Position numbers and translations under genes: made by a program
Assembly: GCF_005145025.1 (NCBI RefSeq)
Contig: NZ_CP039697.1
Span: 434,001 to 498,000, forward strand
From: Novosphingobium sp. EMRT-2
Lineage (GTDB): Bacteria > Pseudomonadota > Alphaproteobacteria > Sphingomonadales > Sphingomonadaceae
Length of the DNA stretch: 64,000 nucleotides
Direction of reading: 5' to 3'
The notes under the pieces: model-generated
Seen by the model: only the letters and a program-made list of their open reading frames with translations
Told to the model about the DNA's origin: nothing
The model's database searches: none
Shown here: positions 46,046 through 57,045 of the stretch, piece by piece
Layout: each line of letters begins with the position of its first letter
Numbering within the stretch: the first letter of the stretch is position 1

Positions 46046-47215
46046 TTAGCGCGCCGGCGGCGCCTTGCTGACGCGGTAGATCATCACGTGGCGATAGGGT
46101 TTGCCCGGATCGACGCGCGCGGACAGGAACGACGGCTGGTTGGGCGCATCGGGGAACTTCTGCGGTTCCAGCGCGATGCCATCGCCCATGCGATAGACGT
46201 GCCCCTTCTTGCCGACGAGCGTCCCATCGAGGAAGTTGCCGGTGTAGAACTGCACGCCGGGCTCGGTGCTCAGGACTTCGAGGACGCGGCCCGATGCCGG
46301 GTCTTCCAGCCGCGCGGCAAGCTGGGGCGCAGCCGTCGCGCCCTTGTCGAGCGCGAAGTTGTGGTCGTAGCCGCGTCCATAGACGATCTGCTGGTCGGTG
46401 CCGTCGCGCAGCCCGTCGGCCACGCGGCGCGGCGCGCGGAAATCGAACACGGTGCCGTCCACCTTGCGCCGTTCGCCAGTGGGGATCAGCGTCGCGCCCA
46501 CCGGAGTATAGGTCGATGCCGGAATGGTCAGGCGGTGCCCCATGGCCCCCATCGGCGACCCTTCCCCGGCCAGGTTGAAGATGGCGTGGTTGGTCATGTT
46601 GACGATCGTCGGCTTGTCGGTCGAGGCCTCGAACGCGATGGTCAGGTTGCCGCGCTCGTCGAGGCTGTAGGTGACTTTCGTGTCGAGCTTGCCGGGATAG
46701 CCTTCCTCGCCATCGGCGCTGACATAGGACAGCACGACGCTCGCCACCGCGCCGGACGTGACCGAAACGATCCGCCAGTTGCGCTTGTCGAACCCTTTCG
46801 CGCCGCCATGCAGGCTGTTGCCGTTGTTGTTCTGCGGAAGCTGGTAGCTCTTGCCGTCGAGCGTGAACCGGCCGGCGGCAATGCGGTTGGCGTAGCGCCC
46901 CACGGTCACGCCGAAGAAGTTGGGCTTCGCCTCGTAGGACTGGACATCGTCGTACCCCAGCAGGACATCGGCCACCGCGCCATCGCGTCCCGGCGCCATC
47001 AGCGATTGCAGCGTGGCGCCATAGGTCAGGACCCGCGCCGAGACACCGTTGGCCGCCTTGAGCGTGATCGCGAAAGCCTCCGAGCCGTCGGCCAGCCTGC
47101 CGGCGCTTTCCTGCTTCGCTTCGGCAGCGCCAGCCACCTGCGCCACCAGCATCACCGGTGCCGCCAGCACCATCGCCAGCGCGAGGCCCACCTTCGGCTT
47201 GCCCACAATCCTCAT
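46046..47215 (-). CDS. galM: Aldose 1-epimerase, exported (galactose mutarotase-like)
   Basis: A 389-aa mutarotase with a signal peptide (about residues 1-30, ending near VAGAAEA). Key motifs are NNNGNSLHGG (about 135-144), TNHAIFNLAGEG with the catalytic His (about 230) and the acid Glu in the late EPGVQFYTGN segment. It interconverts anomers of sugars such as galactose, arabinose or xylose in the periplasm before uptake or dehydrogenation. It is the first gene of the long reverse-strand operon and is divergent from the FucP permease across a GntR operator-like site. Confidence 0.9.
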   Translation of the reverse strand: MRIVGKPKVGLALAMVLAAPVMLVAQVAGAAEAKQESAGRLADGSEAFAITLKAANGVSARVLTYGATLQSLMAPGRDGAVADVLLGYDDVQSYEAKPNFFGVTVGRYANRIAAGRFTLDGKSYQLPQNNNGNSLHGGAKGFDKRNWRIVSVTSGAVASVVLSYVSADGEEGYPGKLDTKVTYSLDERGNLTIAFEASTDKPTIVNMTNHAIFNLAGEGSPMGAMGHRLTIPASTYTPVGATLIPTGERRKVDGTVFDFRAPRRVADGLRDGTDQQIVYGRGYDHNFALDKGATAAPQLAARLEDPASGRVLEVLSTEPGVQFYTGNFLDGTLVGKKGHVYRMGDGIALEPQKFPDAPNQPSFLSARVDPGKPYRHVMIYRVSKAPPAR

Positions 47216-47279
47216 CCTCTCATCCTTTCGGAACCGGTCGTGACCGTCGCCGCCCATTGACGCGACCTTTCCGCAGATA

Positions 47280-47290
47280 TAGTCTGACAA
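47280..47290. promoter_or_regulatory. GntR/FCD operator in mutarotase-permease region
   Basis: TAGTCTGACAA fits the FadR/FCD-type pattern TNGTNNNACNA exactly and lies between two divergent starts, so it could control both halves of the locus. Confidence 0.65.
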
Positions 47291-47358
47291 ATAGAGATTG
47301 CGCAAGACGGTAAGCAAGGCCGTCACTCGCACGAAGCAGACGAGAGGAAGCCGAGACC

Positions 47359-48672
47359 ATGCCACCAGTGGCCTCATCACAGTCGAATGCGCAGGGAAAT
47401 CCAGCAGGAAATCCGTTGCCCGAGGCCAATTCCCATACGCGATATGGTCCGGCGCTGACGCTGCTCGCCAGCCTGTTCTTCATGTGGGGCTTCATCACGG
47501 TGATCAACAACACGCTGCTGCCGCATCTGCGCAGCGTGTTCGATCTCAATTATACACAGACAACATTGATCGAATCGGTGTGGTTCATCGCCTATTTCGT
47601 GGCCTCGATCCCCTCTGCCAAGCTGATCGAGAAGGCGGGCTACCAGAAGGCGCTGGTGATCGGCCTGCTGGTCATGGCGGCGGGCGCGCTCGGCATGATG
47701 CTGGCCGCCTCGATCCCGTCCTACGGGGTGACGCTGGCCATGCTGTTCGTGATCGCCAGCGGCATCACCCTGCTGCAGGTCGCGGCCAACCCCTACGTGG
47801 CCGTGGTCGGCAAGCCCGAAACCGCCTCGTCGCGCCTCAACCTGGTGCAGGCGATGAATTCGGCGGGAACGATGCTGGCGCCGATGTTCGGGGCCTACCT
47901 GATCCTGGGCCGGTCGAAGGGCGGCACGGCCAGCGCCGACGTGGTGCTGACCCCGGCGGAGCGGCTGGCCGATGCCCAGTCGGTGATCCTGCCCTACGGT
48001 CTTGTCGCCATCGTCCTGGTGGTTCTGGCCGTGGTGATCGCGCGCTTTCCGTTGCCCGCCATGGGCAACGCCACGCTGCGCCTCGCGCCCGAGGAGCGCC
48101 GCAAGCTCTCGCTGTGGAAGCACCGCAACCTGGTGTTCGGCGTGCCCGCGATCTTCATCTACCTGATCGCCGAAATCGGCGTCGCCAACCTGTTCGTGAA
48201 CTTCGTCAGCCAACCCACGATCGCCAACCTCACGCACGAACAGGCGGGCCGCTATCTGACGTTCCTGTGGGGCGGCATGATGGTCGGCCGCTTCCTCGGC
48301 TCGGCGATCATGCAGAAGATCGATGCCGCGCGGGTGCTTGCCGCGTTCTCGGTCGGCGCCTTCGTCGTCATGCTCGTCACCGTCTTCACCACCGGGCCAG
48401 CGGCGATGTGGTCGCTGATCCTTGTCGGCCTGTTCCATTCGATCATGTTCCCCACGATCTTCACGCTCGGCATCCGCGGGCTCGGCCCGCTGACCGAGGA
48501 AGGCTCCGGCCTGCTGATCATGGCGATCGCGGGCGGCGCGCTGGTGGTGGTGCAAGGCTGGCTGGCCGATGCCTATGGCCTGCAGGCATCTTTCCTGCTG
48601 ACGGCGGCCTGCGAATTGTACGTGCTGTTCTACGCCTTGTGGGGATCGCGCCCGGCCGGCGAAACCGCCTGA
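47359..48672 (+). CDS. Sugar:H+ symporter, FucP family (MFS)
   Basis: A 437-aa MFS permease of the fucose/glucose-galactose (FHS) group: [19 protein letters not shown] (about 40-58), [12 protein letters not shown] (about 135-147), and the C-terminal [19 protein letters not shown] (about 358-376). It takes up monosaccharides with protons; L-arabinose, D-xylose, galactose or fucose are plausible here. It is the first gene of the forward pentose operon, starting at ATG 47359 just 144 bp from the mutarotase start. Confidence 0.93.
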   Translation: MPPVASSQSNAQGNPAGNPLPEANSHTRYGPALTLLASLFFMWGFITVINNTLLPHLRSVFDLNYTQTTLIESVWFIAYFVASIPSAKLIEKAGYQKALVIGLLVMAAGALGMMLAASIPSYGVTLAMLFVIASGITLLQVAANPYVAVVGKPETASSRLNLVQAMNSAGTMLAPMFGAYLILGRSKGGTASADVVLTPAERLADAQSVILPYGLVAIVLVVLAVVIARFPLPAMGNATLRLAPEERRKLSLWKHRNLVFGVPAIFIYLIAEIGVANLFVNFVSQPTIANLTHEQAGRYLTFLWGGMMVGRFLGSAIMQKIDAARVLAAFSVGAFVVMLVTVFTTGPAAMWSLILVGLFHSIMFPTIFTLGIRGLGPLTEEGSGLLIMAIAGGALVVVQGWLADAYGLQASFLLTAACELYVLFYALWGSRPAGETA

Positions 48673-48737
48673 ACACTTAACTTGCCGCAACTCTTTGCGG
48701 AACGCGCCACCGGTTGCGTTCCGGCACCTCTGGCAAT

Positions 48738-48748
48738 ATGTCAGAGTA
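48738..48748. promoter_or_regulatory. GntR operator-like site before semialdehyde dehydrogenase
   Basis: ATGTCAGAGTA matches the reverse of the site at 47280 (TTGTCAGACTA) in 9 of 11 positions and lies 16 bp before ATG 48764. Confidence 0.5.
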
Positions 48749-48763
48749 AATCAGGAGATTCCC

Positions 48764-50290
48764 ATGACCGAATTCCGCTCCGTGGCCGCCGCCACGGGTG
48801 AGCCGACCGGCCCTGCCTTCCCCATCGATGGCCCGGGCGAAGTCGATGCCGCCTGCGCCGCCGCCGCCGCGGCCTTCGATTCCTACCGCGCCACCGGGCG
48901 CGAGGAGCGCGCCGCGTTTCTGGAAGCCATCGCGGCCGAAATCCTGGCTATTGGCGACGAGCTGATCGAAGCCGCCATGGTCGAATCCGGCCTGCCCCGC
49001 GCCCGTCTCGAAGGCGAACGGGGCCGCACCGTGGGCCAGCTGCGCCTGTTCGCCGATGTCGTGCGCAAGGGCGCGTGGCAGCAGTTGCGCATCGACCCCG
49101 CCCTGCCCGATCGCCAGCCGCTGCCCCGCCCGGACCTGCGGCTGCGCATGATCCCGGTCGGCCCGGTCGCGGTATTCGGCGCATCGAACTTCCCGTTGGC
49201 CTTCTCGACCGCCGGGGGCGATACCGCCTCGGCGCTCGCCGCCGGATGCCCGGTCGTGGTCAAGGGCCACCCCGCCCATCCGCGCACCGGCGCGCTCGTG
49301 GCCGCCGCTATCACCCGCGCGGTGGCGGCCTCCGGCCTGCCCGCCGGCGTGTTCGGCCATCTGGTTGGCCCCTCGAACGACCTGGGCGCCGCGCTGGTGC
49401 AGGACCCGCGCATCGCCGCGGTGGGTTTCACCGGATCGCGCGGGGGCGGCCTCGCGCTCGTGCGGCTCGCCCAGAGCCGCGACGTGCCGATCCCGGTCTA
49501 TGCCGAAATGTCGAGCATCAACCCGGTCCTGCTGCTGCCCGAAGCGCTGAAAGCCCGGGGAAGCGCGCTCGGCGCGGCCTTCATCGGTTCGCTGACGATG
49601 GGCGCCGGCCAGTTCTGCACCAACCCCGGCCTTGTCCTCGCGATCGAGGGCGAAGGGCTCGACGCCTTCCTGGCCGCCGCCACCGAGGCGACCCGCGCCG
49701 CCGCCGCGCAGACCATGCTGACCAGAGGCATCTGCAAGGCTTACCAGTCCGGCGTCGCCGCGCTCGAGGCCACCCCCGGAGTCGAAAAGCTGGCAGAGGG
49801 CCTGGCCGGCGAAGCGATGCAGGGCCACGCCGCGCTGTTCCGCACCACGGCCCAGGCGTTCCTCGCCGAAAAGGCGATGGGGCACGAGGTGTTCGGCGCA
49901 TCCTCGATCGTGGTCGTCTGCCGCGACGAGGTGGAACTCGTCTCCGTGCTCAAAGGGCTGGAAGGCCAGCTGACCGCCACGCTGCACATGGACGCCGACG
50001 ACGAGGCGCTGGCCGCGCGCCTGCTGCCGGTGCTGGAAGCGAAAGTAGGGCGCATCCTCGCCAACGGCTGGCCCACCGGCGTCGAGGTCTGTCACGCCAT
50101 GGTTCACGGCGGCCCCTTCCCCGCCACGTCCGACCCGCGCACCACGTCGGTGGGTAGCCTGGCGATCGACCGGTTCCTGCGTCCGGTCAGCTACCAGAAC
50201 CTAAGCCCGGCGGTTCTGCCGCCCGAACTGCGCGACGAGGCGCGCGGCGATGGCGCGCCCCGCCTGATCGACGGCACGCTGACGCTCTGA
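48764..50290 (+). CDS. Alpha-ketoglutaric semialdehyde dehydrogenase
   Basis: A 508-aa aldehyde dehydrogenase-superfamily enzyme: N142 (ASNFP), K167, E248 (EMSSINP) and catalytic C285 (GQFCTN). Its sequence type is that of the KGSA dehydrogenases that finish the oxidative pentose pathway, giving 2-oxoglutarate, a conclusion supported by neighbouring AraD1 and arabinose dehydrogenase genes. ATG 48764 has CAGGAG spacing of about 8 nt. Confidence 0.9.
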   Translation: MTEFRSVAAATGEPTGPAFPIDGPGEVDAACAAAAAAFDSYRATGREERAAFLEAIAAEILAIGDELIEAAMVESGLPRARLEGERGRTVGQLRLFADVVRKGAWQQLRIDPALPDRQPLPRPDLRLRMIPVGPVAVFGASNFPLAFSTAGGDTASALAAGCPVVVKGHPAHPRTGALVAAAITRAVAASGLPAGVFGHLVGPSNDLGAALVQDPRIAAVGFTGSRGGGLALVRLAQSRDVPIPVYAEMSSINPVLLLPEALKARGSALGAAFIGSLTMGAGQFCTNPGLVLAIEGEGLDAFLAAATEATRAAAAQTMLTRGICKAYQSGVAALEATPGVEKLAEGLAGEAMQGHAALFRTTAQAFLAEKAMGHEVFGASSIVVVCRDEVELVSVLKGLEGQLTATLHMDADDEALAARLLPVLEAKVGRILANGWPTGVEVCHAMVHGGPFPATSDPRTTSVGSLAIDRFLRPVSYQNLSPAVLPPELRDEARGDGAPRLIDGTLTL

Positions 50291-50313
50291 ACCCCGCACG
50301 GGAGATTTCATCC

Positions 50314-51315
50314 ATGGCACTCCGCCTTCTGCAGCACCGCGCCGGTGACGGCACGCGCCGCGTCGTCCTTGCCGATGGCGATGCGGCCCATGTCCTTGAA
50401 GGCGTGGCGCGCACCACCGACCTGGCCCGCCGCGCGATCGCGGCCGGCACTACGCTGGCCGTGGAGGCGCGGAAGTGCCCGGCCGGCGCGACGATCGACC
50501 TTGCTGCCGAGTTCCACGCAGGCCACTTCCTCGCGCCGATCGACCATGAAGACCCGGCGCATCTCGCGCTCACCGGCACCGGCCTCACCCACCTCGGCTC
50601 GGCCGAAGGGCGCGACAAGATGCACCGCGAAGCCGCCGCCGCCGCGCACCAGACCGATTCCATGCGCATGTTCCTGGAAGGGCTGGAAGGCGGCAAGCCC
50701 GCCGATGGCGGCGTGGGCCAGCAGCCCGAATGGTTCTACAAGGGGGATGGCAGCCAGCTTGTCGGCCCGGGCGAGCCGCTGGACATGCCGGCCTTCGCGC
50801 AGGACGGCGGCGAGGAGCCGGAACTGGCCGGGATCTACCTGATCGGCCCCGACGGCACGCCGTTCCGCCTCGGTTTCGCGCTGGCCAACGAGTTTTCCGA
50901 CCACGTGACCGAACGGCATAATTACCTCTGGCTCGCCCATTCCAAGCTGCGCCGCGCCGCGCTTGGCCCCGAATTGCTCATCGACGACGCGCCGACGGAC
51001 ATTCGCGGCACCAGCCGCATCCTGCGCGATGGCGCGATGCTGTGGGAGAAGCCGTTCCTGACCGGCGAGGACAACATGAGCCACAGCCTCGCCAATCTCG
51101 AACACCATCACTTCAAGTACGACCTGTTCCGCCGTGCGGGCGACGTCCATGTCCATTTCTTCGGCACCGCCACGCTTTCGTTCAGCGATGCGGTGCGCAC
51201 GCAGGTAGGCGACGTCTTCGAGATCGAGGCCGCGCCGTTCACCCTGCCCTGCCGCAATCCGCTGGCGCGGACGGGGGGCGACGCTTCGGTCCCGCTGAAG
51301 GTGCGGGTGCTCTAG
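50314..51315 (+). CDS. AraD1/GguC-family FAH-fold protein (2-keto-3-deoxypentonate dehydratase)
   Basis: A 333-aa fumarylacetoacetate-hydrolase-fold protein of the AraD1 (GguC-like) type. The central domain shows FALANEFSDHVTE (about 192-204), LWLAHSKLR, and a late region with EHHHFKYDLFRRAGDVHVHFFGTATLSF (about 265-292). These proteins dehydrate 2-keto-3-deoxy-L-arabinonate (or the xylonate isomer) to alpha-ketoglutaric semialdehyde. The gene lies between the KGSA dehydrogenase and the arabinose dehydrogenase, consistent with that step. Confidence 0.85.
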   Translation: MALRLLQHRAGDGTRRVVLADGDAAHVLEGVARTTDLARRAIAAGTTLAVEARKCPAGATIDLAAEFHAGHFLAPIDHEDPAHLALTGTGLTHLGSAEGRDKMHREAAAAAHQTDSMRMFLEGLEGGKPADGGVGQQPEWFYKGDGSQLVGPGEPLDMPAFAQDGGEEPELAGIYLIGPDGTPFRLGFALANEFSDHVTERHNYLWLAHSKLRRAALGPELLIDDAPTDIRGTSRILRDGAMLWEKPFLTGEDNMSHSLANLEHHHFKYDLFRRAGDVHVHFFGTATLSFSDAVRTQVGDVFEIEAAPFTLPCRNPLARTGGDASVPLKVRVL

Positions 51316-51319
51316 CGCG

Positions 51320-52246
51320 ATGGACCCGATCCGCATCGCCGTGGTCGGCGTGGGCAAGATCGCCCGCGACCAGCACTTGCCCGCCATCGCCGGCAACCGC
51401 GCGTTCGGCCTTGCCGCCACGGTCAGCCCGCACGATCCGGGCGTCGAGGGCGTGCCGCATTTCGCCAGCCTCGACGCGCTGCTGGCCGGCGGCCCTGCGG
51501 TGGATGCCGTGGCGCTCTGCACGCCGCCGCAGGTCCGTCACGATCTGGCGAGCACGGCGCTGGCGCGCGGCATCCATGTGTTCCTGGAAAAACCACCCGG
51601 AGCGACGCTGGCGGAAGTCGCCGCGCTGCACAGCCAAGCGGACAAGGTCGGCGCCACGCTGTTCGCGGCATGGCATTCGCGCTTTGCCGCCGGCGTCGCC
51701 CCGGCACGCGCCTGGCTCGCCGAACGGCGGATCGAGCGAGTGGAGATCACCTGGCGCGAGGACGTGCGCGTCTGGCACCCCGGGCAGGCGTGGATCTGGG
51801 AGCCGGGCGGCCTGGGCGTGTTCGATCCCGGCATCAACGCGCTGTCCATCGTCACCCGCATCCTGCCGCGCCCGATCTTCCTTGAGGCCGCCACGCTGGA
51901 AATTCCCGCCAACCGCGCCGCGCCGATCGCCGCCGACCTGCATTTTCGCGATACCGGCGGCGCGGTCGTCCACATGGACCTCGATTGGCGGCAGACCGGC
52001 CCGCAAAGCTGGGACATCGCGGTGGAAACCGATGCCGGCACGCTCCGACTCTCCAGCGGCGGGGCGGTGCTGACCCTGCCTTCCGGCACCCAGCGCGACG
52101 AGGACCACGAATACCCCGGCCTCTATGCGCGATTCGGCACATTGATCCGCACCGGCCGCAGCGACGTGGATATCGATCCGCTGCGCCTGGTGGCGGACGC
52201 CTTCCTGCGCGGCACGCGCGTTGCGGTCGATCCGTTCGAGGATTGA
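51320..52246 (+). CDS. L-arabinose 1-dehydrogenase (Gfo/Idh/MocA family)
   Basis: A 308-aa NAD(P)-dependent sugar dehydrogenase. The N-terminal Rossmann fold contains GVGKIARDQHLPAI (10-23); catalytic K91 is in EKPPGAT, and H119 in AAWHSR agrees with the residue in the Azospirillum brasilense L-arabinose dehydrogenase. The segment WEPGGLGVFDPGINALS is nearly the same as in that enzyme. It oxidises L-arabinose (and often D-galactose) to the lactone. No SMP-30-type lactonase is encoded in the window, so the lactone may open spontaneously or by an unlinked enzyme. Confidence 0.9.
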   Translation: MDPIRIAVVGVGKIARDQHLPAIAGNRAFGLAATVSPHDPGVEGVPHFASLDALLAGGPAVDAVALCTPPQVRHDLASTALARGIHVFLEKPPGATLAEVAALHSQADKVGATLFAAWHSRFAAGVAPARAWLAERRIERVEITWREDVRVWHPGQAWIWEPGGLGVFDPGINALSIVTRILPRPIFLEAATLEIPANRAAPIAADLHFRDTGGAVVHMDLDWRQTGPQSWDIAVETDAGTLRLSSGGAVLTLPSGTQRDEDHEYPGLYARFGTLIRTGRSDVDIDPLRLVADAFLRGTRVAVDPFED

Positions 52247-52340
52247 GCGCGACGGCGGGATCGTCTCCTCGCTACCGCACCTGCCTTCCCGGCGCAGCAG
52301 ACTGATCGAAGATGCACATTTCAAATTGCCGTACTATTTA

Positions 52341-52352
52341 GGTAGCGCTATC
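52341..52352. promoter_or_regulatory. Putative LacI-type operator before GH43
   Basis: GGTAGCGCTATC has an 8-bp palindromic core (TAGCGCTA) and lies 60 bp before the GH43 start. Similar sequences occur at 33673 and 63449. Confidence 0.45.
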
Positions 52353-52411
52353 ATTACTCGAGCGATCATGCGAAAGGCCCGGAAAAGCGGCCTGCAAGAG
52401 GATGTCCGACG

Positions 52412-53524
52412 ATGAAGGCAAGAATCACCACCGCCGCGCTGTGCCTCGCCAGCGTCCTGGCCATCGCGGCCTGCACCAAAGCGGGCAACGTGGAGCAGCC
52501 CGGCAACGGCGGCGCGCCCGCCAGCGCGTTCTGCGATCAGCCGCTGGTCAGCGAGATCTACACCGCCGATCCTTCCGCCCACGTGTTCGGCGGCAAGATC
52601 TACGTCTATCCCTCGCACGACATCGCCACGCCGACGCCCGACGACGACCTGGGCAACCAGTACGCCATGCGCGACTACCGCGTGCTTTCGATGGACAAGG
52701 TCGGCGGCAAGGTCACGGTCGGCCCGGTCGCGCTCGACGTGAAGGACGTGCCCTGGGCCTCGCAGCAGATGTGGGCGCCCGATGCCGCCTACAAGGACGG
52801 CACCTACTACCTCTACTTCCCCGCGCGCGACAAATCGAAGGACCGGAACGGCCTGGGCGCGTTCCGCATCGGCGTGGCCACCTCGAAAAACCCGATGGGT
52901 CCGTTCGTGGCCGAGAAGGAGCCGATCCCCGGCTCGTTCTCGATGGACCCGGCGGTGTTCGTGGACGATGACGGCACCGCTTACATGTATTTCGGCGGCA
53001 TCTGGGGCGGCCAGCTCCAGCGCTGGGCCAACGGCCGGTACGATCCCAACGGATCGGACACAGACCTCAAGCAGGACGACAAGCCGGCGCTTTCGGGCAA
53101 GGTCGTCCGGATGAACCCCGACATGAAGACCTTTGCCGAGGCCCCGCGCGACGCGGTGATCCTGGGCGAGGACGGCAAGCCCGTGACCGGCGGCGATCAC
53201 GAACGCCGCTTCTTCGAAGCCTCGTGGGTCTTCCGCAAGGACGGCAAGTATTACTACACCTATTCCACGGGAGACACGCACTTCCTCAACTACGCCATCG
53301 GCACCAGCCCCTATGGCCCGTTCCGCTATGCCGGCCATATCCTGAAGCCGGTGCAGGGCTGGACCACGCACCATTCGATCATCCAGCACGACGAGAAATG
53401 GTGGCTGTTCTACGCCGACACCCAGCTTTCCAACAAAAACCACCTGCGCAACGTCAAGGTGACGGAGCTGACCTTCAACCCCGACGGCACGATCCAGACG
53501 ATCGATCCGATGAAGGCGAAGTAA
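52412..53524 (+). CDS. GH43-family glycosidase, lipoprotein
   Basis: A 370-aa five-bladed propeller enzyme. The lipobox LAIAAC puts the lipid anchor at C21. The catalytic base Asp is in IYTADPSAHVF (about residue 51), the pKa-modulating Asp in SMDPAVFVDDDG and the acid Glu in RRFFEASWVF. GH43 enzymes act on arabinofuranosyl or xylosyl linkages. It is probably anchored in the outer membrane and opens a segment of xylB/xylA. The ribosome site AAGAGG is about 10 nt from ATG. Confidence 0.9.
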   Translation: MKARITTAALCLASVLAIAACTKAGNVEQPGNGGAPASAFCDQPLVSEIYTADPSAHVFGGKIYVYPSHDIATPTPDDDLGNQYAMRDYRVLSMDKVGGKVTVGPVALDVKDVPWASQQMWAPDAAYKDGTYYLYFPARDKSKDRNGLGAFRIGVATSKNPMGPFVAEKEPIPGSFSMDPAVFVDDDGTAYMYFGGIWGGQLQRWANGRYDPNGSDTDLKQDDKPALSGKVVRMNPDMKTFAEAPRDAVILGEDGKPVTGGDHERRFFEASWVFRKDGKYYYTYSTGDTHFLNYAIGTSPYGPFRYAGHILKPVQGWTTHHSIIQHDEKWWLFYADTQLSNKNHLRNVKVTELTFNPDGTIQTIDPMKAK

Positions 53525-53530
53525 CCCCCC

Positions 53531-54979
<1,449 letters not shown>

Positions 54980-54986
54980 GCCTGCA

Positions 54987-56294
54987 ATGTCCGCTGCCTA
55001 TTTCGATGCATTCGACACCGTCCGGTACGAAGGCCCCGAGAGCGCCAACGACCTCGCCTATCGCTGGTACGACAAGGACCGCGTGGTCTTCGGCAAGCGC
55101 ATGGAGGATTACCTGCGCTTTGCCGTGTGCATGTGGCACACCTTCTGCTGGCCGGGCAGCGACGTGTTCGGCGCGGGCACGTTCGACCGCCCGTGGCTCA
55201 ACGTGCCGCAGGATGAAGCCGCCGCGCGCGCCAAGCGCGAGGCGGCGCTGGCCTTCGTCGAAAAACTCGACCTGCCGTTCTACTGCTTCCACGATGTCGA
55301 CGTGATGGCCCCGGCCGAAAGCATCGGCGAATTCCGGGCCAGCTTCGCCCGCGCGGTCGATCATCTGGAAGAACTGCAGGCCGCGCACGGGCGCAAACTG
55401 CTGTGGGGCACGGCCAACCTCTTCGGCCACCCGCGCTATCTCGCGGGTGCCGCCACCAGCCCCCGCCCCGAAGTCTATGCCTGGGGCGCCAGCCAGGTGC
55501 GCGACGCGCTGGAAGCGACCCACCGGCTGGGCGGCGCCAATTACGTGCTGTGGGGCGGGCGCGAAGGCTACGACACGATCCTCAACACCGATCTGGCGGT
55601 GGAGCAGGAGAACTTCGGCCGGTTCCTCGCCCTCGTGGTCGAACACAAGCACAAGATCGGCTTTGCCGGCACGATCCTGATCGAGCCCAAGCCGCACGAG
55701 CCGACCAAGCACCAGTACGATTTCGATACGCAGACGGTGTACGGCTTCCTCAAGCGCTTCGGCCTGGAAAACGAGGTCAAGGTCAACATCGAGGCCAATC
55801 ACGCCACGCTTTCGGGCCATACCTTCGAACACGAAATCGCCATGGCGCGCGCGCTGGGCATTTTCGGCTCGATCGACGCCAATCGCGGCGATCCGCAGAA
55901 CGGGTGGGATACCGACCAGTTTCCCAACTCGGTCGAGGAATTGACGCTGGCCTGCATCGAGATCGAGCGCGCCGGCGGCTTCACCGATGGCGGCTTCAAT
56001 TTCGATGCCAAGGTGCGCCGCCAGTCCGTCGATGCGGCGGACCTGTTCCACGGCCACATCGGCGGCGTGGACGTGATCGCCAGGGCGCTGCTGCGTGCCG
56101 AGGCGATCATCACCGATGGCCGCATCAATGCCTTCCGAGCCGAACGCTACGCCGGGTGGAATGGCGAACTGGGCCAGGCGATCAAGGGCGCGAGCCTTGC
56201 CGAAATCGCCGATCTCGCCGTGGCGCGCGATCTGGCCCCCAAGCCGGTTTCGGGCCGGCAGGAATGGCTGGAGAACATGCTCAACCGGTTCTGA
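54987..56294 (+). CDS. xylA: Xylose isomerase (class II)
   Basis: A 435-aa metal-dependent isomerase: catalytic His in YCFHDVDV (about 101), metal and substrate residues in [13 protein letters not shown] (about 232-244) and NFDAKVRR near 337. It converts D-xylose to D-xylulose. The length fits class II. Together with the oxidative arabinose genes it gives the organism separate routes for two pentoses in one operon. Confidence 0.96.
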   Translation: MSAAYFDAFDTVRYEGPESANDLAYRWYDKDRVVFGKRMEDYLRFAVCMWHTFCWPGSDVFGAGTFDRPWLNVPQDEAAARAKREAALAFVEKLDLPFYCFHDVDVMAPAESIGEFRASFARAVDHLEELQAAHGRKLLWGTANLFGHPRYLAGAATSPRPEVYAWGASQVRDALEATHRLGGANYVLWGGREGYDTILNTDLAVEQENFGRFLALVVEHKHKIGFAGTILIEPKPHEPTKHQYDFDTQTVYGFLKRFGLENEVKVNIEANHATLSGHTFEHEIAMARALGIFGSIDANRGDPQNGWDTDQFPNSVEELTLACIEIERAGGFTDGGFNFDAKVRRQSVDAADLFHGHIGGVDVIARALLRAEAIITDGRINAFRAERYAGWNGELGQAIKGASLAEIADLAVARDLAPKPVSGRQEWLENMLNRF

Positions 56295-56332
56295 CGGCGA
56301 GCGTCAGAGCGGTACGTGGCTGGGGAGAGGTG

Positions 56333-57034
56333 ATGATGCACAAGGCCCGTGTTCTTGGGGCGGCGCTTGCGCTGCTCGCCGCCAGCGCCGTGCCGGTGGC
56401 GGCGCGCGCGGCGCCGCCGCTGGCGCCCCATTTCACCCCTGCGACGGCGGGAAGCGCCGCGCCTGATGCCGATGGCTTCATCCGGCGCTGGCTGCTGCTG
56501 GAACCGATCGCCAAGCCCAACCGCACCAACCAGCTGTTCACCAGCACCTATGTCCGCGCCGCCTTCGCCGCGGACCGGCCGGCGGGGCTTGGTACCGGCT
56601 CTGGCCAGGCACTGCCGCGCGATGGCCAGACCATCGCGCACAAGGGCGCTTCGCTCACCTGGCACGCGCTCGATGCCACGCCGTGGGACGTCAAGCTGTT
56701 CGGCTTCGCCCAGGCCTATGGCAAGCCGACCTACGGTGTGATCTTCTGGGCGGTGACGGTGATCGACGCCCCGCGCGACATCCCCGATGCGAATCTGGCC
56801 GCCGGGTCCAATTCCGCCTCGGTCTGGTGGCTCAACGGCGCGGAGACGGCGGCGCTGTTCGGCGATCGCCGCATGGTGATGGACGATGTCGTATCGCCCG
56901 CAGCCGGCTTGAAGAAGGGCCGTAACGTGCTGATCGGCGCGGTCATCAACGGCCCCGGCCTCAGCGATTTCTGCGTCCGCTTCGTCGACGGCAAGGGCCA
57001 GCCGATCCGCGATCTCGCGGTACGCGCGCAGTGA
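56333..57034 (+). CDS. Exported protein of unknown function, xylan-locus associated
   Basis: A 233-aa protein with a Sec signal peptide (about 1-27, ARAAP). The mature part looks like a beta-sandwich: FIRRWLLLEPIAKPNRTNQLF (about 50-70), then SVWWLNGAETAALFGDRR (about 163-180) and GLKKGRNVLIGAVINGPGLSDFCVRFVD (about 193-220). These strands resemble the accessory jelly-roll domains of glycosidases and esterases, where a WLNG and N-x-L-x-x-V pattern forms the sugar-binding edge. No catalytic motif is seen. It may be a carbohydrate-binding or esterase-partner protein. ATG 56333 follows GGGGAGAGG. Confidence 0.75.
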   Translation: MMHKARVLGAALALLAASAVPVAARAAPPLAPHFTPATAGSAAPDADGFIRRWLLLEPIAKPNRTNQLFTSTYVRAAFAADRPAGLGTGSGQALPRDGQTIAHKGASLTWHALDATPWDVKLFGFAQAYGKPTYGVIFWAVTVIDAPRDIPDANLAAGSNSASVWWLNGAETAALFGDRRMVMDDVVSPAAGLKKGRNVLIGAVINGPGLSDFCVRFVDGKGQPIRDLAVRAQ

Positions 57035-57045
57035 GGGGAATGCCG

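Noticed and set aside
44138..47260. 1,040-residue + strand open frame opposite the dehydratase and mutarotase
   Set aside because: It mirrors two clear genes, with no recognisable domain, and its composition is that of an antisense frame.
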